64,000 bases of DNA from Marinomonas algarum (GCF_020532605.1 NZ_JAJATW010000002.1:124001-188000), one strand, 5' to 3'; counted from the first letter of the stretch, positions 26,067-35,112 are shown. Made by a program: numbers and translations. Notes: generated from the letters alone by a model not told the origin.

Positions 26067-26693
26067 ATGATCACTCTCATCAAAACCATCAGTACATTCG
26101 CTTTTTTACTTACCTTGAGTTGTGCCCTACAAGCCGAGAGTTTATACACCAGTAACCCACACAGTCGTATTATCGACTCAGATGCCGATGGTGTGATTGA
26201 CGCTCGGGATATGTGCTCGAACACGCTGTCTGGTGCGTTTGTTGACAATGACGGGTGCAGTACCATCACAGAAGAACGCCTTACCATTCAGTTAAAGGTG
26301 TTGTTTGATTCAGGTAAAGCAGATTTGAAACACGCTTTTTACCCTGAACTTAAAAAGCTTGCGGATTTCTTAAAAGCGAATCCAGCCGCCACAGCCGTCA
26401 TCGAAGGTCATACTGACAGCGTAGGATCCGATGAGCTAAACCGCTCTTTATCTCAACAGCGAGCCAGTGCTATTAGTCATATTCTAATTAACAGCTTTAA
26501 AATTGATGAGAGTCGCGTCAAAGGTGTTGGCTTTGGTGAAATGAATCCCATTGCAACCAATGAAACCGCATGGGGACGTGAGAAAAATCGTCGTGTGGTA
26601 GCGGAAGTGTTGGCGAAAACGTCGTTTCAAGAAGCACGATGGAATGTGTTTAGTATTGATAAAAACACTCAGACAGCGCGTAATAACTACTAA
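26067..26693 (+). CDS. OmpA-family protein with calcium-binding-type repeat
   Basis: The 208-residue protein starts at ATG 26067, preceded by GAGG, and has a signal peptide (about residues 1-23, ending CALQA). Next comes a thrombospondin-type-3-like acidic stretch (DSDADGVIDARDMC and DNDGC, about 38-64), then an OmpA C-terminal domain (about 75-185) with EGHTDSVGSDELNRSLSQQR, which binds peptidoglycan. There is no membrane beta-barrel, so it is a periplasmic or outer-membrane-associated anchor rather than a porin. Two cysteines could form a disulfide. A longer in-frame reading from 25932 lacks a signal peptide and ribosome-binding site. Confidence 0.88.
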   Translation: MITLIKTISTFAFLLTLSCALQAESLYTSNPHSRIIDSDADGVIDARDMCSNTLSGAFVDNDGCSTITEERLTIQLKVLFDSGKADLKHAFYPELKKLADFLKANPAATAVIEGHTDSVGSDELNRSLSQQRASAISHILINSFKIDESRVKGVGFGEMNPIATNETAWGREKNRRVVAEVLAKTSFQEARWNVFSIDKNTQTARNNY

Positions 26694-26759
26694 CAGCAGT
26701 GGAACAGAATCTGAATACTGACTGCTATTGATCTTTGATAATCAATAGCAAATTCCATA

Positions 26760-26793
26760 AAAAAAGCAGCTTTGTTACCAAAGCTGCTTTTTT
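26760..26793. terminator. Bidirectional intrinsic terminator
   Basis: AAAAAAGCAGCTTT and AAAGCTGCTTTTTT form a perfect stem with loop GTTACC, flanked by A and T runs, between the convergent OmpA-like and SlyD-like genes. A second dyad (GCTATTGAT/ATCAATAGC) lies about 30 bp before it. Confidence 0.88.
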
Positions 26794-26828
26794 GTTTGAC
26801 TGAGTGTATTACTTTTTGCCATCAACGC

Positions 26829-27311
26829 TTAGTGCTGATGACCGCCTTCACCGTGAACATGACCATGCTCTAGTTCTTCAGTAGACGCTTCGCGTACATC
26901 AATAATTTCAACGTCAAATTGCAATGTTTTGCCAGCAAGAGGGTGGTTACCATCCAGCATAACGCCATCGTCTTCTACAGCGATCACGGTAACAGGCTGT
27001 TGGCCGCCAGGTGTCTGCGCCATAAACTGCATGCCAACCTGAATTTCGTCAACACCTTGGAAGTTTTCAGTAGGTACTTTTTGGATCAGCTCTTCGTGTA
27101 CCGCACCGTACCCTTCTTCAGGGGCAACTGAAACGTCCAACTTATCACCCGCTACTTTACCTTGCAGTGCTTTATCAAGGCCGTCGATGATGTTTTGAGC
27201 GCCGCTCAAAAAGACTAACGGTTCCTGACCGACAGACGAATCAAGCTGCTGGCCTTGCTCATCTTTCAATGTGTAGTGCATGCTCACAACCGCGTTTTCA
27301 GTAATTTGCAT
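26829..27311 (-). CDS. FKBP-type peptidyl-prolyl isomerase, SlyD-like
   Basis: The 160-residue protein matches the SlyD/FkpB group. It has an FKBP domain split by an insert-in-flap domain: MHYTLKDEQGQQLDSS and GLDKALQGKVAGDKLDVSV belong to FKBP, EEGYGAVHEELIQKVP starts the flap insert, and HPLAGKTLQFDVEI closes the FKBP part. The C-terminus is His-rich (HGHVHGEGGHQH), suited to nickel or zinc binding. It acts in the cytoplasm as folding helper and metallochaperone. It is transcribed alone, with AGGAG just upstream of the start. Confidence 0.93.
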   Translation of the reverse strand: MQITENAVVSMHYTLKDEQGQQLDSSVGQEPLVFLSGAQNIIDGLDKALQGKVAGDKLDVSVAPEEGYGAVHEELIQKVPTENFQGVDEIQVGMQFMAQTPGGQQPVTVIAVEDDGVMLDGNHPLAGKTLQFDVEIIDVREASTEELEHGHVHGEGGHQH

Positions 27312-27667
27312 TGTATTCTCCTAAGTAATAAATAATAAGTTATAAGGGAACGAGCGTTTGATACAAGCAAACCTTACGTTTCAACAATAAGCGCGACACA
27401 GCCACAACACGAACCCAAACAATAGTTGGTGGCAATATGATAACGTTCCATAAGCGTAATAACTACCGTATACCCTTACGAGATTGGTACGCGCCTTAAT
27501 TTTTAAAGGGGTTGGGGAATATTCTCTTTAAAAAAATGATTTTTATTCTATTTTGTCCTTGTAAGCGCTTCCGTCAAGACCTAAGTCGTAGAGGATTTCC
27601 CTCTCGCCTATGCTACATTTAATAATACAAACGATAACCTTTTAGCCTCTTACAGGTACTGTATTTA
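27312..27667. other. Intergenic region between slyD-like and hybrid kinase genes
   Basis: This 356-bp stretch holds the divergent promoters of the SlyD-like gene and the hybrid histidine kinase. No RNA gene, conserved small frame or strong dyad is apparent. Confidence 0.5.
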
Positions 27668-30600
27668 ATGACTGTTTTCTGGGTTCTTCTGGCCATTTTT
27701 TATGTCTTTGGTTTATTCTGGATTGCAATCTGGGGCGACAAAGAAAGCGCGACGGCAAAAAAGCTCACTCGACACCCGTTAGTCTACAGTGCATCTCTGG
27801 CCATTTATTGCACCGCATGGACCTACTATGGCTCTATCGGGGAAGCGTCACGTTCCGGTTGGCATTACTTGCCCGTTCTACTGGGCCCTATTTTGCTTTA
27901 TTTGTTTGCATTTCCTGTATTGCGCAAACTGATTGCCGTCAGTCATAAGCAAAATATCACCTCCATTGCTGACTTCATTTCATCGCGCTATGGCAAGCGT
28001 CCGATTACCGCTCCGTTGGTGATACTGATCAGTATGCTAGCGGTTATTCCCTACATTGCCTTACAACTTAAAGCCATCGGTTCAAACTTTGCTCTGTTTG
28101 TCCATCACAGCGAATCGTCAAATAACTTGGTTGTCCTTATTGCCACGATACTGATTGGTATTTTTGCCATGTTATTTGGTACTCGCAAAGTCGAAGTCAC
28201 CGAATACCGTTCGGGTATGATGCTGGCCATTGGTTCCGAGTCGTTATTTAAATTGGTCGCGATCATAGCGGTAGGCATGGTCGCCATACTAATGGCTAAA
28301 GACATTGACTTCCAAGCGCTCTATCAAAGCGGTGCACTTTCTGCCTGGAACTCAGAACAATTTCTATCTTTCTCATTTATAATGCAGACCTTTATGTCTG
28401 CTGCCGCCGTTATTTGTTTACCACGACAATTCCATGTGACTGTGGTCGACCATCAAAGCAATAAACAATCGAACATGGCCCGCTGGTTGTTTCCCTTGTA
28501 TCTCTTGATTTTCGCCGTCATCATCCCGCCGATCGCCATCGTCGGTCAGCAGTTATTTGCTGGAAACGTCAATCCCGATACGTACGTCATTCAGTTTGCC
28601 CTAGTATCAGACAACTTACCCCTGCAGATGCTGATCTTTTTAGGCGGCATGTCGGCTACCACCGCCATGATTATTATCGCCACCTTTGCGCTGAGCATTA
28701 TGATCAGTAATGATGTCATTTTACCTCTCATGCTGGCTCGTGCCAGTGCACAACAACAATCACTCCCCTTATACCGTCGACGTATTTTAATCATACGCCG
28801 TCTGGCCATGCTGGGCATTTTGTCGTTGTCTTTCTTGTACTATCAAAAAATGGCCAACAATGAATCTCTGGCGGGAACGGGCGTGCTGGCCTTTTCCTTA
28901 GTTTTGCAGTTAATGCCAGCGGTTATCGGGGGGCTATATTGGAAACGGGCGCATGCTTATGGCGTTTATACAGGTCTGACGCTGGGCTTTTTGTCGTGGG
29001 TTTTATTGATGATGCTGCCCCTGACAGGGAACCTTGACTGGGGACTAGACAACGCCCAATCACGCTCTGAAATGATCAGTTATGGCGCTTTTATCAGTCT
29101 CATTGCCAATCTCGCGGGGTATGTCGTCGGCTCATTATTATCAACTGAACGGCTCATTGACCGCATTCAAGCAACCGCGTTTGTTAGCCTCAAAACAGAA
29201 CAAGAAAAAGGGCTGTTTAAACCCAAAAGCAAGGCGACAAACAGCGACTTTACTGTGCTGATGGAAACCTTTTTAGGCAAACAAAAAAGCCAACACGTTC
29301 TTGCAAACTTTGAACGCGACTATGGCGAAACCATCACACCTAGCCTGACACCCAGTCGTTTTTTTATTGACTATTGTGAACGTATTTTAGGCGGTGTCCT
29401 AGGAGGGTCATCGGCTCGAACCATTATAAACTCCCTCTTGATTGATAAAAAAATCAAGGTAGAAGAAATGGTCACATATCTTGACGAAACCACTCAGGCC
29501 ATTCAATTCAGCCAAAACCTGCTGTTTGTTTCTATGGACAACCTCGACCAAGGCATCAGTGTGGTCGATAAAAATTTACGAATTGTGGCGTGGAATAAAA
29601 CCTATCTTTCTCTCTACCCCTATCCCGAGGGCATGCTCAAATTAGGTCTGCCGGTAGAAGAACTGATTCGCTTTAATGCTGAACGAGGTGAATGTGGCGT
29701 GGGCGACATAGAAGAACTCGTCAACAAACGTTTAGAGCATTTACGTAAAGGCACAACCCATCGATTTTTACGCCGTCGCAGCAGCGGACGCGTTATCGAA
29801 ATGGTAGGTAACCCTTTACCCGATGGCGGCTTTGTCACCAGCTTTACTGATGTCACAGAACACATTGAAAGTCAGCAAGCGCTCAAAGAAGCCAATATTG
29901 ACTTAGAAAAACGGGTCGAAGCGCGCACTGAAGAGGTCCAAGGTGTCAACCAAGAACTCTTACAAGAAATCGATCGTCGTAACCAGGCAGAAAAAGCACT
30001 CATCAGTGCGAAAGCGGAAGCCGAACGCGCCAACGCCTCTAAAACCGAATTTCTTGCCTTGGCAAGTCATGACATTTTACAACCACTGAATGCGGCTAAA
30101 CTGTACATGGGCATTTTGCAATCGACGTCTTTACCGAAAGACACCAGTCAAGTGATTGAACGCTTGTCCGATTCCCTAGAATCAACGGAAGCACTTATCT
30201 CGACTCTATTAGAAATTGCGCGTTTAGATCAAGGTGCCATTAAACCCACCTTAGTCGATTGCGATCTACAGGATATTCTCACTCCCATCGTTCAAGAATT
30301 TGACGTTATCGCCGACAGCAAAAACATTCGGCTGACAACGCATTTACGCCCTTTTCGAGTACACACAGACCCTATTTATCTGCGTCGTATTATTCAAAAC
30401 TTTGTTTCTAATGCGGTTAAATACACCCGTCAAGGTCGCGTACTGCTGAGCGTAAGACCTCGAAATGGCGTAGTGTACTTACAGGTATGGGACACAGGCG
30501 TGGGTATCCCGCAGAGCGAACAGAAGAAAATCTTTGACGATTTTTATCGCTGGGAGAACACACAAGAACCTGGTATGGGGTTAGGATTGGGCTTGGTACG

Positions 30601-31123
30601 CCGTATGCAAAAACAGCTTGGACTTGCGACGGAAATTCATTCCACACCGGGCAAAGGCAGTTGTTTTAGCATCGGTATTCCCATTGCACAGAGTCGCCAA
30701 ACAGAAACCTCACAGGCACCAACAAAAGTCAGCACGCAACACGAAAAACTCGCTACCTGCTATGTTTGGTGTATCGATGATGAGCAGAATAACCTCACCG
30801 CAATGAATACCCTACTGACGCATTGGCAATGTGATTGCCGCACTTTTAATCGTTTTGATGATGCATTAAATGCTGATGGCGAAGCGGAGTTGTTGTTGGT
30901 CGATTATAACCTAGACGAAAATCATAATGGATTGGCGCTGATCCAATCATTGCGCGATCGTGCTCGTAAAAAGATTCCAGCCGTATTAATTACCGCCCTG
31001 AGAGACCCAGAACTGGTTGAGGAATGCCAGAAACTGGGGATTACCTATATGGCAAAACCCGCCAAACCCGCAAAATTACGGGCTTTGGTGCAACACATTC
31101 ATCAATTAAGAGAAAATACCTGA
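27668..31123 (+). CDS. SLC5 (sodium/solute symporter)-type hybrid sensor histidine kinase
   Basis: The 1151-residue protein fuses a sodium:solute symporter-like membrane domain (about 1-480, some 13 helices) to a signalling part: a PAS domain (about 615-725, with MDNLDQGISVVDKNLRIVAW), a coiled coil, a HisKA domain with the phospho-accepting His near residue 801 (ASHDILQPLNAAK), a HATPase domain (NAVKYTRQGRVLLSV, GMGLGLGLVRRM) and a C-terminal receiver with Asp near 1078 (LLVDYNLDEN). The layout matches CrbS-like kinases, which control acetate use in Vibrio and pseudomonads. No cognate LuxR regulator is adjacent, so the partner is encoded elsewhere. Confidence 0.93.
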   Translation: MTVFWVLLAIFYVFGLFWIAIWGDKESATAKKLTRHPLVYSASLAIYCTAWTYYGSIGEASRSGWHYLPVLLGPILLYLFAFPVLRKLIAVSHKQNITSIADFISSRYGKRPITAPLVILISMLAVIPYIALQLKAIGSNFALFVHHSESSNNLVVLIATILIGIFAMLFGTRKVEVTEYRSGMMLAIGSESLFKLVAIIAVGMVAILMAKDIDFQALYQSGALSAWNSEQFLSFSFIMQTFMSAAAVICLPRQFHVTVVDHQSNKQSNMARWLFPLYLLIFAVIIPPIAIVGQQLFAGNVNPDTYVIQFALVSDNLPLQMLIFLGGMSATTAMIIIATFALSIMISNDVILPLMLARASAQQQSLPLYRRRILIIRRLAMLGILSLSFLYYQKMANNESLAGTGVLAFSLVLQLMPAVIGGLYWKRAHAYGVYTGLTLGFLSWVLLMMLPLTGNLDWGLDNAQSRSEMISYGAFISLIANLAGYVVGSLLSTERLIDRIQATAFVSLKTEQEKGLFKPKSKATNSDFTVLMETFLGKQKSQHVLANFERDYGETITPSLTPSRFFIDYCERILGGVLGGSSARTIINSLLIDKKIKVEEMVTYLDETTQAIQFSQNLLFVSMDNLDQGISVVDKNLRIVAWNKTYLSLYPYPEGMLKLGLPVEELIRFNAERGECGVGDIEELVNKRLEHLRKGTTHRFLRRRSSGRVIEMVGNPLPDGGFVTSFTDVTEHIESQQALKEANIDLEKRVEARTEEVQGVNQELLQEIDRRNQAEKALISAKAEAERANASKTEFLALASHDILQPLNAAKLYMGILQSTSLPKDTSQVIERLSDSLESTEALISTLLEIARLDQGAIKPTLVDCDLQDILTPIVQEFDVIADSKNIRLTTHLRPFRVHTDPIYLRRIIQNFVSNAVKYTRQGRVLLSVRPRNGVVYLQVWDTGVGIPQSEQKKIFDDFYRWENTQEPGMGLGLGLVRRMQKQLGLATEIHSTPGKGSCFSIGIPIAQSRQTETSQAPTKVSTQHEKLATCYVWCIDDEQNNLTAMNTLLTHWQCDCRTFNRFDDALNADGEAELLLVDYNLDENHNGLALIQSLRDRARKKIPAVLITALRDPELVEECQKLGITYMAKPAKPAKLRALVQHIHQLRENT

Positions 31124-31140
31124 CACCATGTCAGGTATTT
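31114..31140. terminator. Bidirectional terminator overlapping two stop codons
   Basis: AAATACCTGACA and TGTCAGGTATTT pair perfectly around loop CCA. The hairpin covers the stop codons of both convergent genes (hybrid kinase at 31121-31123 and TetR regulator from 31131). Confidence 0.75.
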
Positions 31141-31775
31141 GATGATGGCTCTGATGTCGGTAGCGTCAGACCGCAGCCCGTCAAAATAATACCGCTCACT
31201 GTGTCACCGATACGTTGCAAATCGGTGTCTTCTAATGACGTCACGCCACTGAGTGCCAACACTTGTGCTTCAAAGTCGGCATAGTGTTGCGTTGTTGCCC
31301 AAATCATATAAATTACACTGGCAGGGTCACAAGAACGCATTCGTCCTGCGTCCATCCAGCCTTGTAACAACGCCATTCGAGAAGCAAACCAAGGCTGCAA
31401 TTCTTGCTTTAAGTAATCACCAATATGCAGCGCACCACCAATGACCTCCATAGCAAATAACCTTGATGTACCCGGCTTCTCAAAGCTTTGCTTGAGTTTC
31501 TCCCGAATAAAACGGTCTAATACAATCGCTGGATCGTCTTCTAACGTGGCGCGATCAAACAGATCGTTCCACCCCATTAATGTCTGATCTAAGACGCTTT
31601 TATACAGATTGGCTTTTGACTGGAAGTAATAAATAATATTTGGCTTCGGCAGACCAGCGCGCTCTGCAATATGTTGCAGACTCGCACCGTTGTAGCCTTT
31701 AAGGCCAAACTCAATCTCAGCGGCCTCTAAGATTTTTTCAAAGATTTCTTCCCGATGATTCTGACGCTTACTCAT
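31131..31775 (-). CDS. TetR-family transcriptional regulator (RutR-like)
   Basis: The 214-residue protein has an N-terminal TetR helix-turn-helix (about 10-58: ILEAAEIEFGLKGYNGASLQ, HIAERAGLPKPNIIYYFQ) and a C-terminal domain of the YcdC/RutR type with VIGGALHIGDYLKQELQPW and VIYMIWATTQHYADFEAQ. RutR in E. coli responds to pyrimidines and controls their breakdown; orthologues elsewhere sit by nitrogen catabolism genes. Here no rut genes are near, so the target is unknown. It faces the hybrid kinase gene, from which it is separated by a hairpin spanning both stops. AAGGATGG precedes the start. Confidence 0.9.
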   Translation of the reverse strand: MSKRQNHREEIFEKILEAAEIEFGLKGYNGASLQHIAERAGLPKPNIIYYFQSKANLYKSVLDQTLMGWNDLFDRATLEDDPAIVLDRFIREKLKQSFEKPGTSRLFAMEVIGGALHIGDYLKQELQPWFASRMALLQGWMDAGRMRSCDPASVIYMIWATTQHYADFEAQVLALSGVTSLEDTDLQRIGDTVSGIILTGCGLTLPTSEPSSNT

Positions 31776-31804
31776 GAAACTCTACCATCCTTATTAAGAG
31801 ACAT

Positions 31805-32173
31805 TTACGCCAATAGGTCTGTTAATGCTTGCGCCGTCGATAGCTTCCCTTCATCTTCAATATTAGGGAAAACAGCCACCGTAATATTATCCAACGCAAG
31901 ACTTGGCAACCATTCGGCTTTAAATTGTGCCAACGGCACAGCAACGGCTTCACAATCGTCCCAGTCCTCTATGGCCCATTGACTAGCAAACTCTGCATCA
32001 GGCCACACCATCACACAGTCACCGTCATCTGTTTCGACCATAACAAAGCCTTCATCATTACTCAGGCTCCACACTTGTTCTGTGTGTTTAACCTGCTCAA
32101 TAAAATACGCTAAACGTTCACTGTCAGACGCGACTAATAGTTGTACGCGCTCATCCATGGATAATTCTTTCAT
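31805..32173 (-). CDS. DUF2750 domain protein
   Basis: This 122-residue protein fits the DUF2750 pattern: EQVWSLSNDEGFVMVETDDGDCVMVWPD followed by FASQWAIEDWDDCEAVAVPL. No function is known for the family. It is small, acidic and cytoplasmic, with no signal peptide or membrane segment. AGAGAGAG lies before the start. It lies 15 bp after rsuA, so the two are probably co-transcribed, which is the only clue to its role. Confidence 0.85.
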   Translation of the reverse strand: MKELSMDERVQLLVASDSERLAYFIEQVKHTEQVWSLSNDEGFVMVETDDGDCVMVWPDAEFASQWAIEDWDDCEAVAVPLAQFKAEWLPSLALDNITVAVFPNIEDEGKLSTAQALTDLLA

Positions 32174-32187
32174 TGTGCTCTCTCTCT

Positions 32188-32877
32188 TTAAAAGTACGCG
32201 ACTTCAACGTCGGTTAACTCACGAAATTCGCCGATGGCTAAATCCTCATCCAGTGAAAGGTCGCCAATTTGATCACGGTGAAGCTCTTCCACTTTGTTAC
32301 CAACCGCCGCTAACATACGTTTCACTTGGTGATATTTGCCTTCTTGAATCGTCAAATAAATATCACATTCACTGATGCGCTCTGCTACCGCAGGCAAAGT
32401 GGGTTGATCTTCACCATGCAACATCACACCAGCCTCTAACTGCTTTAATGCGTTGTCACTAATGGGGTCCGCTAACAGCATCTTGTACCGTTTTGCACAA
32501 GCATTACGAGGCGACGTAATACGATGTAGCCATTGACCGTCGGTTGTTAATAGCAACAAGCCCGTGGTGTCCTTGTCTAAACGACCCACAATGTTCAACT
32601 CTTGACCTAGGTGAGGCGGCACCAAATCCAGTACAGTTGGATGATCAGGGTCATGGTTCGCACACACATACCCGGCCGGTTTATTCAGCAAGTAGTAGCC
32701 CTCTGAAGGCCACGCTAACAGTGTGTCGTCTAGACAAATTTGATCGCCTTCTTTTACGGTGTAATTGGCTTTTTTCACCACGTCTCCATTCACCGTCACA
32801 CGGCCTTTGGAAGCGGCAATCTTGGCGGCTTTACGCGCCAGTTCAGTCACATGGGATAAATAAAAATCAAGTCTCAA
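32188..32877 (-). CDS. rsuA: 16S rRNA pseudouridine(516) synthase
   Basis: The 229-residue protein is of the RsuA type: an N-terminal S4 domain (about 1-48, RLDFYLSHVTELARKAAKI) and a catalytic domain with GRLDKDTTGLLLLT, where Asp101 is the catalytic residue, plus KRYKMLLADP and EGKYHQVKRMLAAVGNKV. It converts U516 of 16S rRNA to pseudouridine. The start codon is TTG (AGGCGATACCC upstream); the initial MRLD reading matches the family. It is followed closely by the DUF2750 gene. Confidence 0.92.
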   Translation of the reverse strand: MRLDFYLSHVTELARKAAKIAASKGRVTVNGDVVKKANYTVKEGDQICLDDTLLAWPSEGYYLLNKPAGYVCANHDPDHPTVLDLVPPHLGQELNIVGRLDKDTTGLLLLTTDGQWLHRITSPRNACAKRYKMLLADPISDNALKQLEAGVMLHGEDQPTLPAVAERISECDIYLTIQEGKYHQVKRMLAAVGNKVEELHRDQIGDLSLDEDLAIGEFRELTDVEVAYF

Positions 32878-32902
32878 GGGTATCGCCTATGGCTTTGTTA
32901 AA

Positions 32903-33433
32903 TTAAGAAAATACTTCGTGGGTGGTTTCAATTTCTTTGTAGAAGAAGGTCGCATTATGCAACATACCATTCGCACTGCGGGTATAGCCCGGTACTTCAC
33001 CAAAAGCAATGTAACCCATGTTGACGTACATATCATGGGCAATGTCATCGCTTCTCACCTCTAAAATCAGTAGGTGTCTCTGCATGGCAGCGGCTACTCG
33101 CTCAACACCTTGCATAAGAATACTACCCAGACCATTTTCCCGAACGTCTGTGTGCACCATAAGCTTCTCAACATCACAACGATGCAATGCGTTGGCTTTT
33201 GGCGACATGCCTATTTGTACACTGCCGACCACTTTGTCGTCTTCGCGCACCAGTAACACCTGGCGTGCATTGGCTTGCAGATCGTCATTAACCGACTGCC
33301 AATAAGACTTTGCTTCCGCATCGCTCATTGGCGGTAGGAAACCAATTGGAGCACCAGAGTCTACGGCATCACACAGGAGTTCAATTAGGTCATCGAGATA
33401 GGGGTTAAGATTATCAACTTTGAGCAGTTCCAA
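32903..33433 (-). CDS. GNAT-family N-acetyltransferase
   Basis: The 176-residue protein has a typical GNAT core: KVVGSVQIGMSPKANALHR, then VEKLMVHTDVRENGLGSILMQ (the acetyl-CoA loop with Q/RxxGxG/A character) and YVNMGYIAFGEVPGYTR near the C-terminus. The acceptor is unknown. The start appears to be TTG with GAGG eight bases upstream. It precedes rsuA by 25 bp on the same strand and may share its transcript. Confidence 0.88.
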   Translation of the reverse strand: MELLKVDNLNPYLDDLIELLCDAVDSGAPIGFLPPMSDAEAKSYWQSVNDDLQANARQVLLVREDDKVVGSVQIGMSPKANALHRCDVEKLMVHTDVRENGLGSILMQGVERVAAAMQRHLLILEVRSDDIAHDMYVNMGYIAFGEVPGYTRSANGMLHNATFFYKEIETTHEVFS

Positions 33434-33551
33434 AGGGGGGTCCTCTGCATTTGGATTGCGCTAATCATACCTGAGCAAACCACGCTTAGGAAATATCAGA
33501 CACTATTAACCCAAATACCGCCCCAGAATGCCTATTCCAAAAAAGACAGCT

Positions 33552-33576
33552 AAAAAAAGACGACTCAAGCCGTCTT
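33552..33576 (-). terminator. Probable intrinsic terminator of the YitT-like gene
   Basis: AAGACG and CGTCTT flank an eight-base loop that may pair further; seven T residues follow on the minus strand. It lies about 30 bp past the YitT-like stop. Confidence 0.62.
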
Positions 33577-33608
33577 ATACTCATGCCGTAACATTGAGGC
33601 AGTATTCA

Positions 33609-34229
33609 CTACACATTCCCCATATAACGTTCGGGTTTGTGGTTGACAGCAATAATTAGGTTCAACGCCACCGCCCCAACAAAAGAAATGAGAATCAAGC
33701 TGTAATCCACAACAAAGACAGACATAAGCACAATGACACAATCCACTGCCATTTGAAATTTACCCATGGAAATCGCGTATTTTTCCGATAAATATCGCGC
33801 CAAAATATTGAGTCCACCTAAACTTGCATTGTGGCGAAACAGCATCAGAAAGCCCACGCCCATCAAAAAGCCCCCTGCTACGCTGGCGTACAGAGGGTTG
33901 AGCGTTTCAAAGGTAATCAACATTGGCGTGATATCGGAAAAAACAGACAAACAAAAGACGGATAAAAAGGTCTTGAGGGTAAATTCCCAGCCAAAATGCA
34001 CCCATGCCAGCACATAAAAAGGCAAATTGATTAAAAAGAAAGCCTGACCAAAACTGAATGACGTCGAGTACTGCATCAGAAACGCCAACCCAGCTGAGCC
34101 ACCCGTTAAAAGGCCAGCATGAGTGAAAAGGTTTACACCCAAAGCAATAATTAAGGTTCCCAACATCACCGCCTGAGCATCTTCAAGGCGTGTGTGTTTT
34201 TTGACTGCAGGTATTTCAATAGCGGACAT
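33609..34229 (-). CDS. YitT-family membrane protein
   Basis: The 206-residue protein has about five to six membrane segments and family motifs GVNLFTHAGLLTGGSAGLAFLMQY and LFRHNASLGGLNILARYLSEK, typical of YitT/YqfU proteins, whose function is poorly known. ATG 34229 with GAGAG upstream is preferred to an in-frame TTG at 34340 that would add a polar N-terminus without a ribosome-binding site. Monocistronic, followed by a hairpin with T-tract. Confidence 0.88.
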   Translation of the reverse strand: MSAIEIPAVKKHTRLEDAQAVMLGTLIIALGVNLFTHAGLLTGGSAGLAFLMQYSTSFSFGQAFFLINLPFYVLAWVHFGWEFTLKTFLSVFCLSVFSDITPMLITFETLNPLYASVAGGFLMGVGFLMLFRHNASLGGLNILARYLSEKYAISMGKFQMAVDCVIVLMSVFVVDYSLILISFVGAVALNLIIAVNHKPERYMGNV

Positions 34230-34415
34230 AGGGGCTCTCTCAGCGACAATAGATAAAATCGTATTCCAAAGATCGCTCTTAAAAGCAGAGTGCTTTGGTC
34301 TAATATGCCGAAAGATTGTAGAGAAAAATTTGCTTAACAACAGCTTTCAAAGACAGTCTCTTTTCGCACTGACAGGTAAAGTGTCTTGATTGCTTGACAC
34401 TTGATCCGCAAGCCC

Positions 34416-34523
34416 CTAAAGCACCCTAATCAGGCGCTTATACAGGAAGCTTCCAAACACCATGCCTATCGCAAGAAAGAGCAATACCCAATGCAGACAC
34501 TCTGTCCAGTTCATATCAAACAT
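34416..34523 (-). CDS. 35-residue putative membrane microprotein coupled to the upstream gene
   Basis: A short frame starts at an ATG overlapping the preceding stop (TGATG) and encodes MFDMNWTECLHW, a hydrophobic span (VLLFLAIGMVFGSFLY) and a basic end KRLIRVL. The overlap suggests translation by reinitiation. A single membrane helix with positive C-terminal charge is predicted. There is no independent ribosome-binding site, and homologues were not checked, so the call is tentative. It may act with the TPR-like protein made just before it. Confidence 0.42.
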   Translation of the reverse strand: MFDMNWTECLHWVLLFLAIGMVFGSFLYKRLIRVL

Positions 34524-34966
34524 CAATGATGAGCATGAGCAACAGGGATCGCCACAGCGTGGGCTAACGAACGCATTAAAGCGCGCCCCTGAGCGGATAC
34601 TTTTTGACCAAAACTTTGAGTAAACAACTCCCACTCAAAGCGAATATGATTGGCTGTACGCATAATAAGATCACGTTGTTCATCATTAACATCAGAACGA
34701 GCAATGATAATTTGCAAAAAGTTAACCGCATTTTCGAATTGCGTATTTGCAGAAATGTAATCGCCTAACGCTGTGTAAGATTCGGCAATATTGAGGTAAC
34801 TGACGGCAGCAGCGGCCACTGTGGATTCCGCATCTTGATAAAAATCATCATCAAAAGACCGCTCAGCATGCAACAGCGCTTGGCGATTTAAATCCACCGC
34901 TTCTAAAAAATCGTGGTTTGAATACGCTCTGTTAGCATGTCTTGTTAAACGTTCCCAGTTTTGCAT
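34523..34966 (-). CDS. TPR-like small protein (resembles DUF2753), putatively Fur-controlled
   Basis: The 147-residue, all-helical protein shows TPR-like helix pairs (AVDLNRQALLHAERSFDDDF, SYLNIAESYTALGDYISANT) and resembles the DUF2753 group of marine gammaproteobacteria as I recall it; that match is uncertain. It ends in a short His-rich tail (HAHH). ATG 34966 is chosen because GGAGATCGCC stands directly before it. Two Fur-box-like sequences lie 40-100 bp upstream, suggesting induction under iron limitation. The next gene overlaps its stop. Function is unknown. Confidence 0.8.
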   Translation of the reverse strand: MQNWERLTRHANRAYSNHDFLEAVDLNRQALLHAERSFDDDFYQDAESTVAAAAVSYLNIAESYTALGDYISANTQFENAVNFLQIIIARSDVNDEQRDLIMRTANHIRFEWELFTQSFGQKVSAQGRALMRSLAHAVAIPVAHAHH

Positions 34967-35004
34967 GGCGATCTCCATTGTCTAAAATGATAAATAAAAG
35001 CACT

Positions 35005-35066
35005 TAACGAGAACCATTATCATAAAAGAAAACAAAGAAAGCCAGTCTATTTGAGAATTAATCTCA
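35005..35066 (-). promoter_or_regulatory. Two Fur-box-like operators
   Basis: On the minus strand, ATGATAATGGTTCTCGTTA (35005-35023) matches the Fur consensus GATAATGATAATCATTATC at most positions. A second site, TGAGAATTAATCTCA (35052-35066), is a dyad close to the 7-1-7 Fur motif. Both lie upstream of the TPR-like gene and downstream of cobO. Confidence 0.55.
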
Positions 35067-35112
35067 TTTTAATCGCTTTATTTAACTTGCCTATAAAATA
35101 AACAAAGGCTGC

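Noticed and set aside
34967..35112. Zur rather than Fur control of the TPR-like gene
   Set aside because: The sites fit the GATAATGATAATCATTATC pattern better than a Zur-type motif; still unproven.
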